Below are positions 1-6,716 of a stretch of DNA of 44,775 nt, in pieces; position 1 is the stretch's first letter; the number at the start of each line of letters is the position of its first letter. The position numbers and the translations under genes were made by a program. Under the pieces are notes generated by a model. That model made no database searches, was not told where the DNA came from, and was given only the letters and a program-made list of their open reading frames with translations. The stretch comes from Defluviitaleaceae bacterium (GTDB lineage: Bacteria > Bacillota > Clostridia > Lachnospirales > WQUN01). The DNA lies in contig WQVF01000025.1 of assembly GCA_009781725.1 (NCBI GenBank), positions 1 through 44,775 on the forward strand, given 5' to 3'.

Positions 1-1
1 A

Positions 2-883
2 ACTATGCGGGTTTATGTTTTGCCAATGTTCAAAGATGTTCGCATTGACAGAATAAGCACTAAACTACTGCAAGAATGGAAAGTGTCGATTGAAGAACGC
101 CTGTCATACAAACAAGAAAAGTTATCATTGAAAACCAAGAAATATATTTATGATAATTTTAATGCTATGTTGAACTTTGCGGTAAAGATGGAGTATTTGC
201 CTAAGAATCCATTAAAGCTAGTTGGAAATTTTGCGGATTCGTCACTGATTAAAAAGGAAATGTCCTACTATACAGCACAGGAGTTTAGGCAATTCATCAG
301 CACGATAGAGCAGACTGCAAAAGAAAGAGAGACCATGCATAAGGATTTGTCTGAATGGGATTATTTTGTATTCTTCTCAATTGCGTTTTATACAGGGCTT
401 AGAAAAGGCGAAATCCACGCCTTGAAGTGGAACGACTTGGACGGCTCACATCTTTCTGTAAAACGTAGTATCAGACAATTACGCATGGGTGCAGACAGGG
501 AAACGCCCCCAAAAAACCATTCATCAGTTAGAACGCTTCAAATGCCAAAACCATTGATTGGGATTTTGGACGAACACAAGAAGCGACAGGAACAGTTAAA
601 AGGGTTTAGTGATGATTTTCGGATATGTGGCGGTCAAGTACATTTAAGAGATGGCACACTTGACAAGAAGAACACGCTTTATGCTAAAACCGCAGGGCAG
701 AAAAGAATCCGAATACATGACTTTAGGCACTCTCACGTTTCGGTCTTAGCCAACGAGGGTATCAACATACAGGAGATAGCCCGCAGACTTGGACACTCTA
801 AGATTGAAATGACTTGGAATACCTATAGTCACCTGTACCCAAGGGAAGAAGAAAGAGCGGTTGACGTGCTTAATGCGTTATGA
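2..883 (+). CDS. Tyrosine recombinase / phage-type integrase, 5'-truncated by the window edge
   Basis: About 292 residues are visible. The reading frame is open to the window edge, so the N-terminal arm-binding domain probably lies to the left and the methionine at base 5 is probably internal. The visible part has a core-binding domain (about residues 1-75 from base 5) and a catalytic domain with the tyrosine-recombinase set: Arg133 in TGLRKGE, His238 and Arg241 in HDFRHSH, His264 in LGHS, and the nucleophile Tyr274. The full set suggests an active enzyme for integration and excision of a prophage or integrative conjugative element. It is the last gene before chromosomal-looking genes, so the element would extend leftwards with one attachment site just downstream of base 883. 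It resembles Tn916/ICE-type integrases, but the exact subfamily cannot be set from this part. Confidence 0.9.
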   Translation, partial: TMRVYVLPMFKDVRIDRISTKLLQEWKVSIEERLSYKQEKLSLKTKKYIYDNFNAMLNFAVKMEYLPKNPLKLVGNFADSSLIKKEMSYYTAQEFRQFISTIEQTAKERETMHKDLSEWDYFVFFSIAFYTGLRKGEIHALKWNDLDGSHLSVKRSIRQLRMGADRETPPKNHSSVRTLQMPKPLIGILDEHKKRQEQLKGFSDDFRICGGQVHLRDGTLDKKNTLYAKTAGQKRIRIHDFRHSHVSVLANEGINIQEIARRLGHSKIEMTWNTYSHLYPREEERAVDVLNAL

Positions 884-1042
884 AAAGCGTACACGATTTT
901 TACACGTTTTCGCTAAATGCGTGAGGGCAACACCGAAACATTGACAATTGAAAACACAAGAAAAACCCAGTAAAATAAAGACTTGCAATGTGGTTGTAAA
1001 CGGCACGGAGGCGATGTAAAAGGGTATTTTCAGAAGAATCCC

Positions 1043-1180
1043 TTACCCTCCGTCCGCAAAGCCTGTAGATTCATGGGTTTGCTGGCTTTTTGTTTTCATC
1101 GTTACCCCCTCAACACCCAATCGGTACAATATAAACCCCATCATCCCGTGATAGCCAACCTCTCCTGAGGTCAATACCAT
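1043..1180 (-). CDS. Possible 45-residue small protein, unrecognised
   Basis: The minus strand has ATG at 1180 and TAA at 1045-1043, giving 45 residues that start MVLTSGEVGYHG. An AAGGAG lies about 11 bases before the ATG, a little far. The peptide is mixed in composition and has no signal or membrane segment. I recognise no family. It lies between the integrase and the terminator hairpin, where small element-encoded peptides are common. It may equally be a chance ORF, because the same DNA forms strong hairpins. Confidence 0.25.
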   Translation of the reverse strand: MVLTSGEVGYHGMMGFILYRLGVEGVTMKTKSQQTHESTGFADGG

Positions 1181-1232
1181 CAGGAATGAGGCTCCTTCAT
1201 TCCAGCACTTCCGAGTTTGTCCATTGAGCTAC

Positions 1233-1258
1233 GCCATACCCCCGGTATGGCTTTTTAA
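1233..1258 (+). terminator. Intrinsic terminator
   Basis: A perfect 8-bp stem GCCATACC / GGTATGGC with a CCC loop is followed by TTTTTAATTT. Orientation is plus strand. It would end transcripts coming from the integrase side and so insulate the leader/methyltransferase unit that starts about 40 bases later. Confidence 0.7.
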
Positions 1259-1297
1259 TTTATAACCAAATCCTACCTACAAAAACACATAAAAACC

Positions 1298-1306
1298 TGC
1301 TAAAAT
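1298..1306 (+). promoter_or_regulatory. Extended -10 promoter of the leader/TrmH transcript
   Basis: TGCTAAAAT is a TGn extended -10 hexamer. It lies between the terminator and the AAAGGAGG of the leader ORF. No good -35 is seen at the usual distance. The same nonamer precedes phzF at 2450. Transcription would start near 1313, so the leader ORF would have a very short 5' UTR. Confidence 0.5.
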
Positions 1307-1327
1307 TCCAAAAAAGGAGGTGAATTC

Positions 1328-1426
1328 ATGGCTATTAACTACGGTATTGTACTCTTCCCACTCTATGCAAAGTCTGAAAATATTGGACGCACTTTGCATA
1401 GAGGTCTTGTTTTTGTATCGAATTAA
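1328..1426 (+). CDS. Putative leader peptide (32 aa) upstream of the RNA methyltransferase
   Basis: ATG at 1328 stands 6-7 bases after a near-perfect AAAAAAGGAGGTG Shine-Dalgarno, among the strongest in the window. The ORF encodes 32 residues beginning MAINYGIVLFPLYAK and ends at TAA 1424-1426. The peptide matches no family I know. Its codons 12-16 make up the left arm of a perfect 13-bp inverted repeat whose right arm also lies inside the ORF. A strong SD, a very short ORF with internal repeats, about 150 bases of untranslated DNA and then a hairpin over the SD of the next gene is the layout of translational-attenuation leaders such as those of erm genes. That role is inferred from layout only. 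Confidence 0.5.
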   Translation: MAINYGIVLFPLYAKSENIGRTLHRGLVFVSN

Positions 1427-1565
1427 TTCGAAATCAGTCCTGCCTGTCGTAGAAAACGCATTGAACTCTTTGCGATTTTCGATTCGGTCAGAACTCTTTC
1501 TCATTTAATTTGCTATAACTAGCGTCTATTTTCGGGCTTTGCATCCTTAAGACTATTTTAAGGAG
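1361..1565 (+). promoter_or_regulatory. Attenuator-like RNA region with SD-sequestering hairpin
   Basis: CTCTATGCAAAGT at 1361-1373 is exactly complementary to ACTTTGCATAGAG at 1391-1403. The core GCAAAG (1367-1372) has two further possible partners downstream, CTTTGC at 1468-1473 and CTTTGCAT at 1537-1544. Just before the methyltransferase, TCCTTAA (1544-1550) pairs perfectly with TTAAGGA (1558-1564), and the second arm contains most of the AAGGAG Shine-Dalgarno of the gene starting at 1575. Mutually exclusive pairings could therefore open or close the start site, triggered by ribosome position on the leader ORF. The pairings are read from the sequence; the switching is inference. Confidence 0.5.
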
Positions 1566-1574
1566 TGGAGCCTA

Positions 1575-2294
1575 ATGAAGGATATACAAATATATAAAAA
1601 TGAACTGGATTACTCATACGTATTGGGAGCTTACGCAACTTTTGAGTTATTAGCTGTCCGGCCTGAACAGATTACTCAGGTATTTGTTCATTCTGCATAT
1701 AAGGATATTATCCAGTTGCAGGTATTGTGTAATGAGCGGTCTATTGCGCTCACCCAGAACGACCGGGTATTCAAGAGACTAAGCCAAAAAGAGAATAGCT
1801 TTGTGATTGGGCAGTTTTCTAAATACATTAGCCGGCTGTCTGATACCCAGCCTCATGTTGTGCTGGTGAATCCCAACGATATGGGCAACCTCGGGACGAT
1901 TATACGTACATTGGCCGGGGTTGGTATTACCAACCTAGCCATAATTACCCCTGGTGCAGATTACTGGAATCCTAAGGTAGTTCGCGCATCTATGGGGGCA
2001 TTGTTTCGACTTAATATCGAGACTTTTACTTCTTTTGATGAGTATCAGCACCACTTCGAAACTCATGAGATTTACCCATTTATGATAGATGGGGATATTG
2101 AGCTCGGGCCTAATAATATTCCGTATAGCAAAAAATACTCCCTTGTATTTGGCAACGAAGCAACAGGATTGCCTGAATCCTTTCGTCGTGTGGGGACAAG
2201 TGTTCAAATCCTTCAATCAAATATGATTGACTCATATAACCTGGCTGTATCGGTTGGGATAGGGACATTCTTGTTTGCGCAGGCAAACAGATAG
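1575..2294 (+). CDS. TrmH/SpoU-family RNA 2'-O-ribose methyltransferase
   Basis: The 239-residue protein has a short N-terminal domain (about 1-90) and a SPOUT methyltransferase domain. All three SpoU motifs are present: N101DMGNLGTIIR111 (motif 1, with the RNA-side Asn and Arg), LVFGNEATGLPE from 190 (motif 2, SAM-binding knot) and S220YNLAVSVGIG (motif 3). It should transfer methyl from SAM to a ribose 2'-OH of rRNA or tRNA in the cytoplasm. Family members include housekeeping enzymes (RlmB, TrmH) and antibiotic-resistance enzymes (Tsr, AviRb); sequence alone does not tell which. The SD (AGGAG, 9 bases before ATG) is buried in a hairpin and the gene has an apparent leader ORF, which would fit an inducible resistance gene. 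It stands alone, with a terminator at 2412. Confidence 0.88.
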   Translation: MKDIQIYKNELDYSYVLGAYATFELLAVRPEQITQVFVHSAYKDIIQLQVLCNERSIALTQNDRVFKRLSQKENSFVIGQFSKYISRLSDTQPHVVLVNPNDMGNLGTIIRTLAGVGITNLAIITPGADYWNPKVVRASMGALFRLNIETFTSFDEYQHHFETHEIYPFMIDGDIELGPNNIPYSKKYSLVFGNEATGLPESFRRVGTSVQILQSNMIDSYNLAVSVGIGTFLFAQANR

Positions 2295-2323
2295 GAGTAT
2301 TACCGTCAATATACTGGCATCCA

Positions 2324-2392
2324 AGAGAACTTGTCAGGGATACACGTCGCACCACATTTATAATTGCCCATAGGTTAACCACAGTACGCTTA
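2324..2392 (+). pseudogene. Fragment of an ABC-transporter ATPase (H-loop region)
   Basis: Read in the frame of base 2324, this piece encodes RELVRDTRRTTFIIAHRLTT followed by VRL. RTTFIIAHRLTTV is the H-loop (switch histidine) consensus of type-1 ABC exporters. No Walker A, signature or Walker B precedes it, and it is fused by chance to unrelated sequence and the terminator. It looks like the remains of a deleted exporter gene between trmH and phzF. The pair at 26514-30079 has the equivalent FVIAHRLRTV motif, so it could be a degraded paralogue. It is short enough that chance is not excluded. Confidence 0.5.
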
Positions 2393-2411
2393 GGTAAATT
2401 CCACAGTCAAA

Positions 2412-2446
2412 ACAGCTTGGCGATTATTATCCCAAGCTGTTTTTTA
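2412..2446 (+). terminator. Intrinsic terminator after the methyltransferase
   Basis: The stem ACAGCTTGG (2412-2420) / CCAAGCTGT (2432-2440) with an 11-base loop runs into TTTTTT. It separates the methyltransferase transcript from the phzF-kam operon. Confidence 0.8.
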
Positions 2447-2449
2447 TTA

Positions 2450-2458
2450 TGCTAAAAT
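2450..2458 (+). promoter_or_regulatory. Extended -10 promoter of the phzF-kam operon
   Basis: TGCTAAAAT is an extended -10 directly after the terminator and about 10 bases before AAAGGAGGTG, the SD of the phzF-like gene. It is identical to the nonamer at 1298. No clear -35 is seen. As the only promoter-like site upstream, it probably drives the whole lysine-fermentation operon. Confidence 0.5.
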
Positions 2459-2481
2459 ACCTACAATAAAGGAGGTGCCCC

Positions 2482-3264
2482 ATGAAGCTATACCAAATTG
2501 ACTCATTCACCAGCCAACTATTCTCCGGCAACCCTGCTGCTGTGTGCTTTGTATATGATACATGGCCTTCTGATGAACTGATGCAGAATATCGCCATGGA
2601 AAATAATCTTTCCGAGACAGCCTTTGTGCTGCGCTCTGGCATCGATATGCATATACGCTGGTTTACACCCACGGCGGAAATTGGTCTTTGCGGTCACGGG
2701 ACTTTGGCGGCGGCACATGCTCTGTTTGCTCATGAGGGGGCACAGGAAAAGGAACTGGTTTTTGAGTGTGGGCGAGGTATTTTGAAAGTTGCATATGAGG
2801 GTGATTTGCTGACTTTAGATTTCCCTGGGGATAATGTATATGAGATTGACTTTCAGCCCCAGTTGGATTGTTTTCAATTTACACCAAAAGAGGTCTGGCG
2901 GGGTACTGAGGAATATATTCTTGTCTTTGAAAGTGAAGCCCAGGTCAAAACCGCTGTCTGCGACTTGGCCAAGGCGGCACGGATTGATTTGTCTGGTATT
3001 ATTATTACGGCGGCATCTTCACAGCTGGGCGTTGACTTTGTATCCCGCTACTTCACACCCAAGTATGGGATAGCTGAAGACCCGGTAACGGGTTCTGCCC
3101 ACACATTGTTGGTCCCCTATTGGCAAAAGATTATGGGTAAAGATTCCTTCCGGGCATTGCAAATTTCCGAGCGTGGCGGGGAGTTATTTTGCCGAGCTGA
3201 GGGAGACCGGGTAAAGATTGGAGGCAGAGCCGTGACATATTCTATCGGTGAGATTTTGCTATGA
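2482..3264 (+). CDS. PhzF-family isomerase/epimerase-like protein
   Basis: The 260-residue protein matches the diaminopimelate-epimerase-like PhzF fold: N-terminal YQIDSFTSQLFSGNPAAV, the conserved Glu45 in NNLSETAFV (the catalytic acid of PhzF), GLCGHGTLAAAHAL near 75-88, and EDPVTGSAHT near 205. The length is normal (260-300). The family catalyses proton shifts or isomerisation of small, often amino-acid-derived, substrates; most members have no known substrate. SD AAAGGAGGTG lies 5-6 bases before ATG. Its stop overlaps the kamB start (ATGA), so it is translationally coupled to the lysine-fermentation genes, which hints at a role with a lysine-derived metabolite. This is inference; no PhzF step is part of the described pathway. 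Confidence 0.88.
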   Translation: MKLYQIDSFTSQLFSGNPAAVCFVYDTWPSDELMQNIAMENNLSETAFVLRSGIDMHIRWFTPTAEIGLCGHGTLAAAHALFAHEGAQEKELVFECGRGILKVAYEGDLLTLDFPGDNVYEIDFQPQLDCFQFTPKEVWRGTEEYILVFESEAQVKTAVCDLAKAARIDLSGIIITAASSQLGVDFVSRYFTPKYGIAEDPVTGSAHTLLVPYWQKIMGKDSFRALQISERGGELFCRAEGDRVKIGGRAVTYSIGEILL

Positions 3265-4094
3265 GTTTGCCTGAGCTGCTCTCGCCTTATCGCGTAATTA
3301 CTATTATTGGGATGGCCAAAAATTCCGGTAAAACTACCACCCTTAACCATTTGATAAAAGCCTTTCGGCAAGTTTCCCTTACCAGCATCGGACGGGATGG
3401 GGAGAGCGTGGATGTTGTGACGGGCACGGACAAGTCTAGAATATTCGTGTACAAAAATACTGTGATTGCCACCGCCGAAAAATTGCTGCCATTATGCGAT
3501 ATTTCAAAGGAAATACTAGATGTTACGGGAATCAGTACCCCCCTGGGGCGGGTTGTGATTGTGCGGGCCTTGTCCGACGGATTTGTGCAGCTGGGGGGGC
3601 CGTCTATTGCCGCCCAAATCGCTGATTTGCTGCCCCATCTGCCAGGGGATAAAATCCTGATAGACGGGGCGGTGAGCCGCAAAACCCAGGCCAATATTGG
3701 AGATGCGGTGGTGTTATGCACTGGCGCAAGCTTTAGCCCAAGTATGGTGGAAACAATCCGTGAAACCCGCCACATAGTTGAAATATTTAATTTGCATAAA
3801 TTCGAAGGGAAAAACTACATATATATACCGGGAGCAGTGATGGACTCTGTGCTCCATGGAATTAAAGAAGGGGAAACAATAGTCGCCGAAGACCCGGGTA
3901 AGATATTAATCTCATCCACAACCTATGACAGACTACGTGCCAAAAAAGTAACCCTAGCTGTAAGGACTCCCCTGCGTTTGGCTGCCCTTACCATCAATCC
4001 TACATCACCATATAACACCGGCTACAGTCCCAATGATTTCTTGGAGAAAATGCAGGAAGCTGTTACAATCCCGGTATATAACTTACACCAATAA
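3261..4094 (+). CDS. kamB: KamB, putative subunit of the lysine 5,6-aminomutase reactivase
   Basis: The 277-residue protein has an N-terminal P-loop, G17MAKNSGKTTT, and a nucleotide-binding fold like the one found in kamB genes of lysine-fermenting bacteria, where it always accompanies kamC. Current annotation practice assigns KamB and KamC to reactivation of the B12-dependent lysine 5,6-aminomutase, that is, ATP-driven exchange of inactivated cobalamin. I know of no detailed mechanism. It starts inside the phzF stop (ATGA) and is followed by a hairpin repeat and kamC. The Walker-A lysine and threonine are intact. The name rests on context plus the P-loop, not on a strong motif. Confidence 0.8.
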   Translation: MSLPELLSPYRVITIIGMAKNSGKTTTLNHLIKAFRQVSLTSIGRDGESVDVVTGTDKSRIFVYKNTVIATAEKLLPLCDISKEILDVTGISTPLGRVVIVRALSDGFVQLGGPSIAAQIADLLPHLPGDKILIDGAVSRKTQANIGDAVVLCTGASFSPSMVETIRETRHIVEIFNLHKFEGKNYIYIPGAVMDSVLHGIKEGETIVAEDPGKILISSTTYDRLRAKKVTLAVRTPLRLAALTINPTSPYNTGYSPNDFLEKMQEAVTIPVYNLHQ

Positions 4095-4247
4095 AGCCCC
4101 CTTCCGATGGAAGGGGGAAAGACGCCGAAGGCGGCGAGGGGGTTGTGTCCGCAAGCCGCAACCCTAGGTGTTCAGCTATTGCGCTACGCAAGCTGGCAAC
4201 CCCCGCCTGCCTTCGGCGGCACCCCTTCTAAAGAAGGGAGCTGGTGT
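4095..4247. repeat. Multi-hairpin palindromic repeat between kamB and kamC
   Basis: About 150 bases of stacked short hairpins: CCCCCTTCC-GAT-GGAAGGGGG (about 4097-4118), GCC-GAA-GGC, GGTTG...CAACC, TTGCG-CTA-CGCAA, GCC-TTC-GGC, and CCCTTCT-AA-AGAAGGG (about 4225-4240). The two ends are rough inverted copies of each other, as in MITE/REP-like elements. It is the only real gap in the operon. If kamC were begun at the ATG at 4168, part of it would be read as protein, which argues that 4168 is not the true start. Confidence 0.7.
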
Positions 4248-4263
4248 ACCTTGGAGTGATTCT

Positions 4264-5565
4264 GTGTTTGGTTTGGATGCTGTGCAGCGGGAAACCATTG
4301 GTCTTAACTATGTACTAACTCGGCTCGAGCCTGATTCTCCCTATGGCCGGGAAAAGCTTAAGCACCTCTCCTTCCTTGACCAGGCAGCACTTGAAGCCTG
4401 CTTTGATAATATAGAAAAATTAATGGATTTTGATGAAATCCGTCCACATCTTGCTGCCCTCAAAAATATCCGAGGCTCTATCACAAAAACCGAAACCCTC
4501 ACCCAGGTAGATATTTTCGAAATCAAGCATTTTCTCATTACATTTGAGAAGCTGCATATACCAGAATTGAAGGGGATAAGCTTACAGCCAATGTCAGATG
4601 CACTTGCTATTGTTGACCCTAGCGGGCTACGAATTGCCACCTACACTGTGGAATCTCCCATGCTTTATTCAATTCGCAAAGAAAAGCTGCGAGCAGAGAT
4701 AATCGACCCTCTGCTGGTGGAACAAGAAGTCGCGGAGGAAACCAGGGTTTTACAAGAAATAACGAAAAAGCTGCGTAAACATACAGCCACATTCTTATCC
4801 AACATGAATAATATTGGCGAATTGGATTTGACCATGGCAAAGGCGCGCCTTGCACAGGAACTTGGGGCTGCCCGCCCTATTCTCAGTAAACGCGAGGTTC
4901 TTTCATTTAAAGAAATGGGCAACCCATATATAGCCGAAACCCTTAAAAACCACAGTCTCACAAAAATTTTTGTCACTTTTGACAAAGGCATTACCATAAT
5001 AACCGGAGCCAATATGGGGGGTAAAAGCGTGGCGTTAAAGTCTGTCGTGCTTAACACCCTGCTATGTCGGGCCGGTTTTTTTGTGTTTGCGCAAGAAGCA
5101 GAAGTGCCTCTATTTGACGGAGTCTGCATGATATCCGAGGAAATGGAAGATATCGGACAGGGGCTTTCCAGCTTTGGAGGGGAAATGACCCGGCTCAATG
5201 AAGTTGCCCTTCGCACAAAATCCGATTTTCTGTTTATCGCCCTGGATGAACCGGCGCGGGGCACCAATCCTGAGGAGGGTGCAGCTATTGTCCGTGGCGT
5301 AGCTAATCATTTAGCCACTTCCAGCAGTATTTGCGTTATCGCAACCCATTATAACCAGGTAACATCCCCCAGATTCAAGCATTACCAAGTGGCAGGTCTC
5401 AAGGGCACGGGGTATATGGATTACAATTTAGTCGAAGCCCGCCACGACGCCCCACCCCCAAAGGATGCACTCAAAATATGTAAACTAATCGGCCTGAACA
5501 AAGATTTATTGGCCAAGATAAACAAGGAGGTCAACAATGATACGAATACGAATATCCGCCCATGA
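4264..5565 (+). CDS. kamC: KamC, MutS-related ATPase of the lysine 5,6-aminomutase system
   Basis: The protein belongs to the DNA-mismatch-repair MutS ATPase superfamily but lacks the mismatch-binding domain: a lever/core-like helical part (about 20-230), Walker [14 protein letters not shown] near residue 247, and Walker [18 protein letters not shown] near 324. This is the architecture of KamC, the partner of KamB in aminomutase reactivation. The chosen start is GTG 4264, with GGAG 7 bases upstream and giving about 433 residues. The in-frame ATG at 4168 would translate a hairpin repeat and has no SD. Its 3' end overlaps kal by 29 bases. Confidence 0.83.
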   Translation: MFGLDAVQRETIGLNYVLTRLEPDSPYGREKLKHLSFLDQAALEACFDNIEKLMDFDEIRPHLAALKNIRGSITKTETLTQVDIFEIKHFLITFEKLHIPELKGISLQPMSDALAIVDPSGLRIATYTVESPMLYSIRKEKLRAEIIDPLLVEQEVAEETRVLQEITKKLRKHTATFLSNMNNIGELDLTMAKARLAQELGAARPILSKREVLSFKEMGNPYIAETLKNHSLTKIFVTFDKGITIITGANMGGKSVALKSVVLNTLLCRAGFFVFAQEAEVPLFDGVCMISEEMEDIGQGLSSFGGEMTRLNEVALRTKSDFLFIALDEPARGTNPEEGAAIVRGVANHLATSSSICVIATHYNQVTSPRFKHYQVAGLKGTGYMDYNLVEARHDAPPPKDALKICKLIGLNKDLLAKINKEVNNDTNTNIRP

Positions 5566-5908
5566 TGCCCATTACGCGGGTGGGCTGGTAGATGGTGCGA
5601 AAATGCTGCAGCTCTTCGGGGATGTAGCCACGGAGCTTCTAATCCAACATGACGGCGACGAAGGGCTGTTTGTAGCCTATGACAATGTGGAGTTTCTAGC
5701 TCCCGTCTACGCTGGGGATTATATCGAAGCAGATGGAGAAATTATCTCCGTAGGCAACACCTCCCGCAAAATGATATTCACCGCAAAAAAGGTAATTGCC
5801 CCCGCCCCAGAGAGAGGCCCAACCGCCGCAAAGATACTGACTGAGCCAGTTTTAGTATGCCGCGCAAGCGGGACTTGTGTCGTCCCTAAGGAGAGGCAGA
5901 ATGGATAA
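5537..5908 (+). CDS. kal: 3-aminobutyryl-CoA ammonia-lyase (Kal)
   Basis: The 123-residue hot-dog-fold protein matches Kal of lysine fermenters in size and sequence style: [21 protein letters not shown] near the N-terminus, then [20 protein letters not shown]. It removes ammonia from L-3-aminobutyryl-CoA to give crotonyl-CoA, the link to butyrate formation. The SD AAGGAGG lies 6 bases before ATG inside kamC. It overlaps the start of kce by 8 bases. No abnormality is seen. Confidence 0.88.
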   Translation: MIRIRISAHDAHYAGGLVDGAKMLQLFGDVATELLIQHDGDEGLFVAYDNVEFLAPVYAGDYIEADGEIISVGNTSRKMIFTAKKVIAPAPERGPTAAKILTEPVLVCRASGTCVVPKERQNG

Positions 5909-6716
5909 ATTAATAATCACCGCCGCCATTTGCGGCGCAGAGGTCACAAAGGCCCATAATCCAGCTGTACCTTATACGGTCGATGAGATAGGCAGGGAAG
6001 CCCGCCTAGCCTACGAAGCAGGTGCAAGCATAATCCATCTCCATGTCCGCACAGATGACGGCACCCCAACCCAATGTGAGGCTCGCTTTGCCGAATGCAT
6101 AGCCGAGATTAAACGCCTTTGCCCAGAGGCAATAATCCAACCCTCTACCGGTGGAGCCGTAGGCATGTCCAATGCCGAGCGTATCCAGTCTGTTAACTTA
6201 CACCCGGAAATGGCAACCTTGGATTGCGGCACATGTAACTTCGGCGGGGATGATATTTTTGTTAATACGGAAAATACCATCAAGGAGTTTGGTAAGAAGA
6301 TGCTGGAGCTTGGCGTCAAGCCCGAAGTCGAGGTCTTTGACAAGGGCATGATAGATACCGCCCTCCGTTTGAATAAGCAAGGCTTTATCGCCTCACCCAT
6401 GCATTTCAATTTTGTGATGGGTGTAAACGGCGGTATTGCCGCAACCCCTCGAGATTTTACCTTTATGCGTGACAGCATCCCTACGGACGCCACATTCACG
6501 GTGACGGGAATCGGACGGGCCCAGTTTCCCATGGCGGTAATGGGAATTATCTCAGGGGGCCATGTGCGGGTAGGATTTGAGGATAATATTTACCTATCCA
6601 AAGGGGTACTGGCAAAATCAAACGGCGAGTTGGTAGAAAAAGCTGTACGCTTAAGCCACGAGCTGGGACGGGAGATTGCATCCCCGGCAGAGGCAAGGAG
6701 GATAATAGGATTATGA
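5901..6716 (+). CDS. kce: 3-keto-5-aminohexanoate cleavage enzyme (Kce, BKACE family)
   Basis: The 271-residue TIM-barrel protein has His46 and His48 in [10 protein letters not shown], the Zn-binding pair of the BKACE (DUF849) family, followed by TDDGTPTQ. Kce condenses 3-keto-5-aminohexanoate with acetyl-CoA and splits it to acetoacetate and 3-aminobutyryl-CoA. I chose ATG 5901 because AAGGAG lies at 5888-5893 and because family members begin [17 protein letters not shown]. The in-frame ATG at 5877 has no SD. It ends in an ATGA overlap with kdd. Confidence 0.93.
   Translation: MDKLIITAAICGAEVTKAHNPAVPYTVDEIGREARLAYEAGASIIHLHVRTDDGTPTQCEARFAECIAEIKRLCPEAIIQPSTGGAVGMSNAERIQSVNLHPEMATLDCGTCNFGGDDIFVNTENTIKEFGKKMLELGVKPEVEVFDKGMIDTALRLNKQGFIASPMHFNFVMGVNGGIAATPRDFTFMRDSIPTDATFTVTGIGRAQFPMAVMGIISGGHVRVGFEDNIYLSKGVLAKSNGELVEKAVRLSHELGREIASPAEARRIIGL

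Larger units (their letters stand above)
884..1327. other. Hairpin-rich non-coding stretch at the presumed mobile-element boundary
   Basis: There is no convincing gene on the plus strand for 444 bases. Visible structure: near-repeats around 887-925 that resemble integrase arm sites; an inverted repeat ACGGAGG/CCTCCGT about 40 bases apart (about 1004-1055) enclosing AAGGG/CCCTT; a second stem GCAAAGCC/GGGTTTGC (about 1057-1086); and a terminator hairpin at 1233-1258. Tyrosine integrases usually act at a site next to their own gene, so an attL/attR is expected here. It cannot be pinned down without the other element end. A short minus-strand ORF is listed separately. Confidence 0.5.

Noticed and set aside
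983..1168. Plus-strand 61-codon ORF downstream of the integrase
   Set aside because: No SD, odd composition, and it runs through two hairpins and the minus-strand small ORF.
1195..1250. tRNA on the minus strand, because GGCGTAGCTCAATGGA looks like a D-arm
   Set aside because: No proper closing GAGC, anticodon stem, T-arm with TTCGA or CCA-type acceptor partner follows. The acceptor-like bases belong to the terminator hairpin at 1233-1251.
4665..5267. 200-codon minus-strand ORF inside kamC
   Set aside because: Shadow of the KamC ATPase frame; Ser/Arg/Pro-rich translation typical of antisense frames.
6011..6532. 173-codon minus-strand ORF inside kce
   Set aside because: It is the antisense shadow of a well-supported enzyme gene, with no SD and no family.
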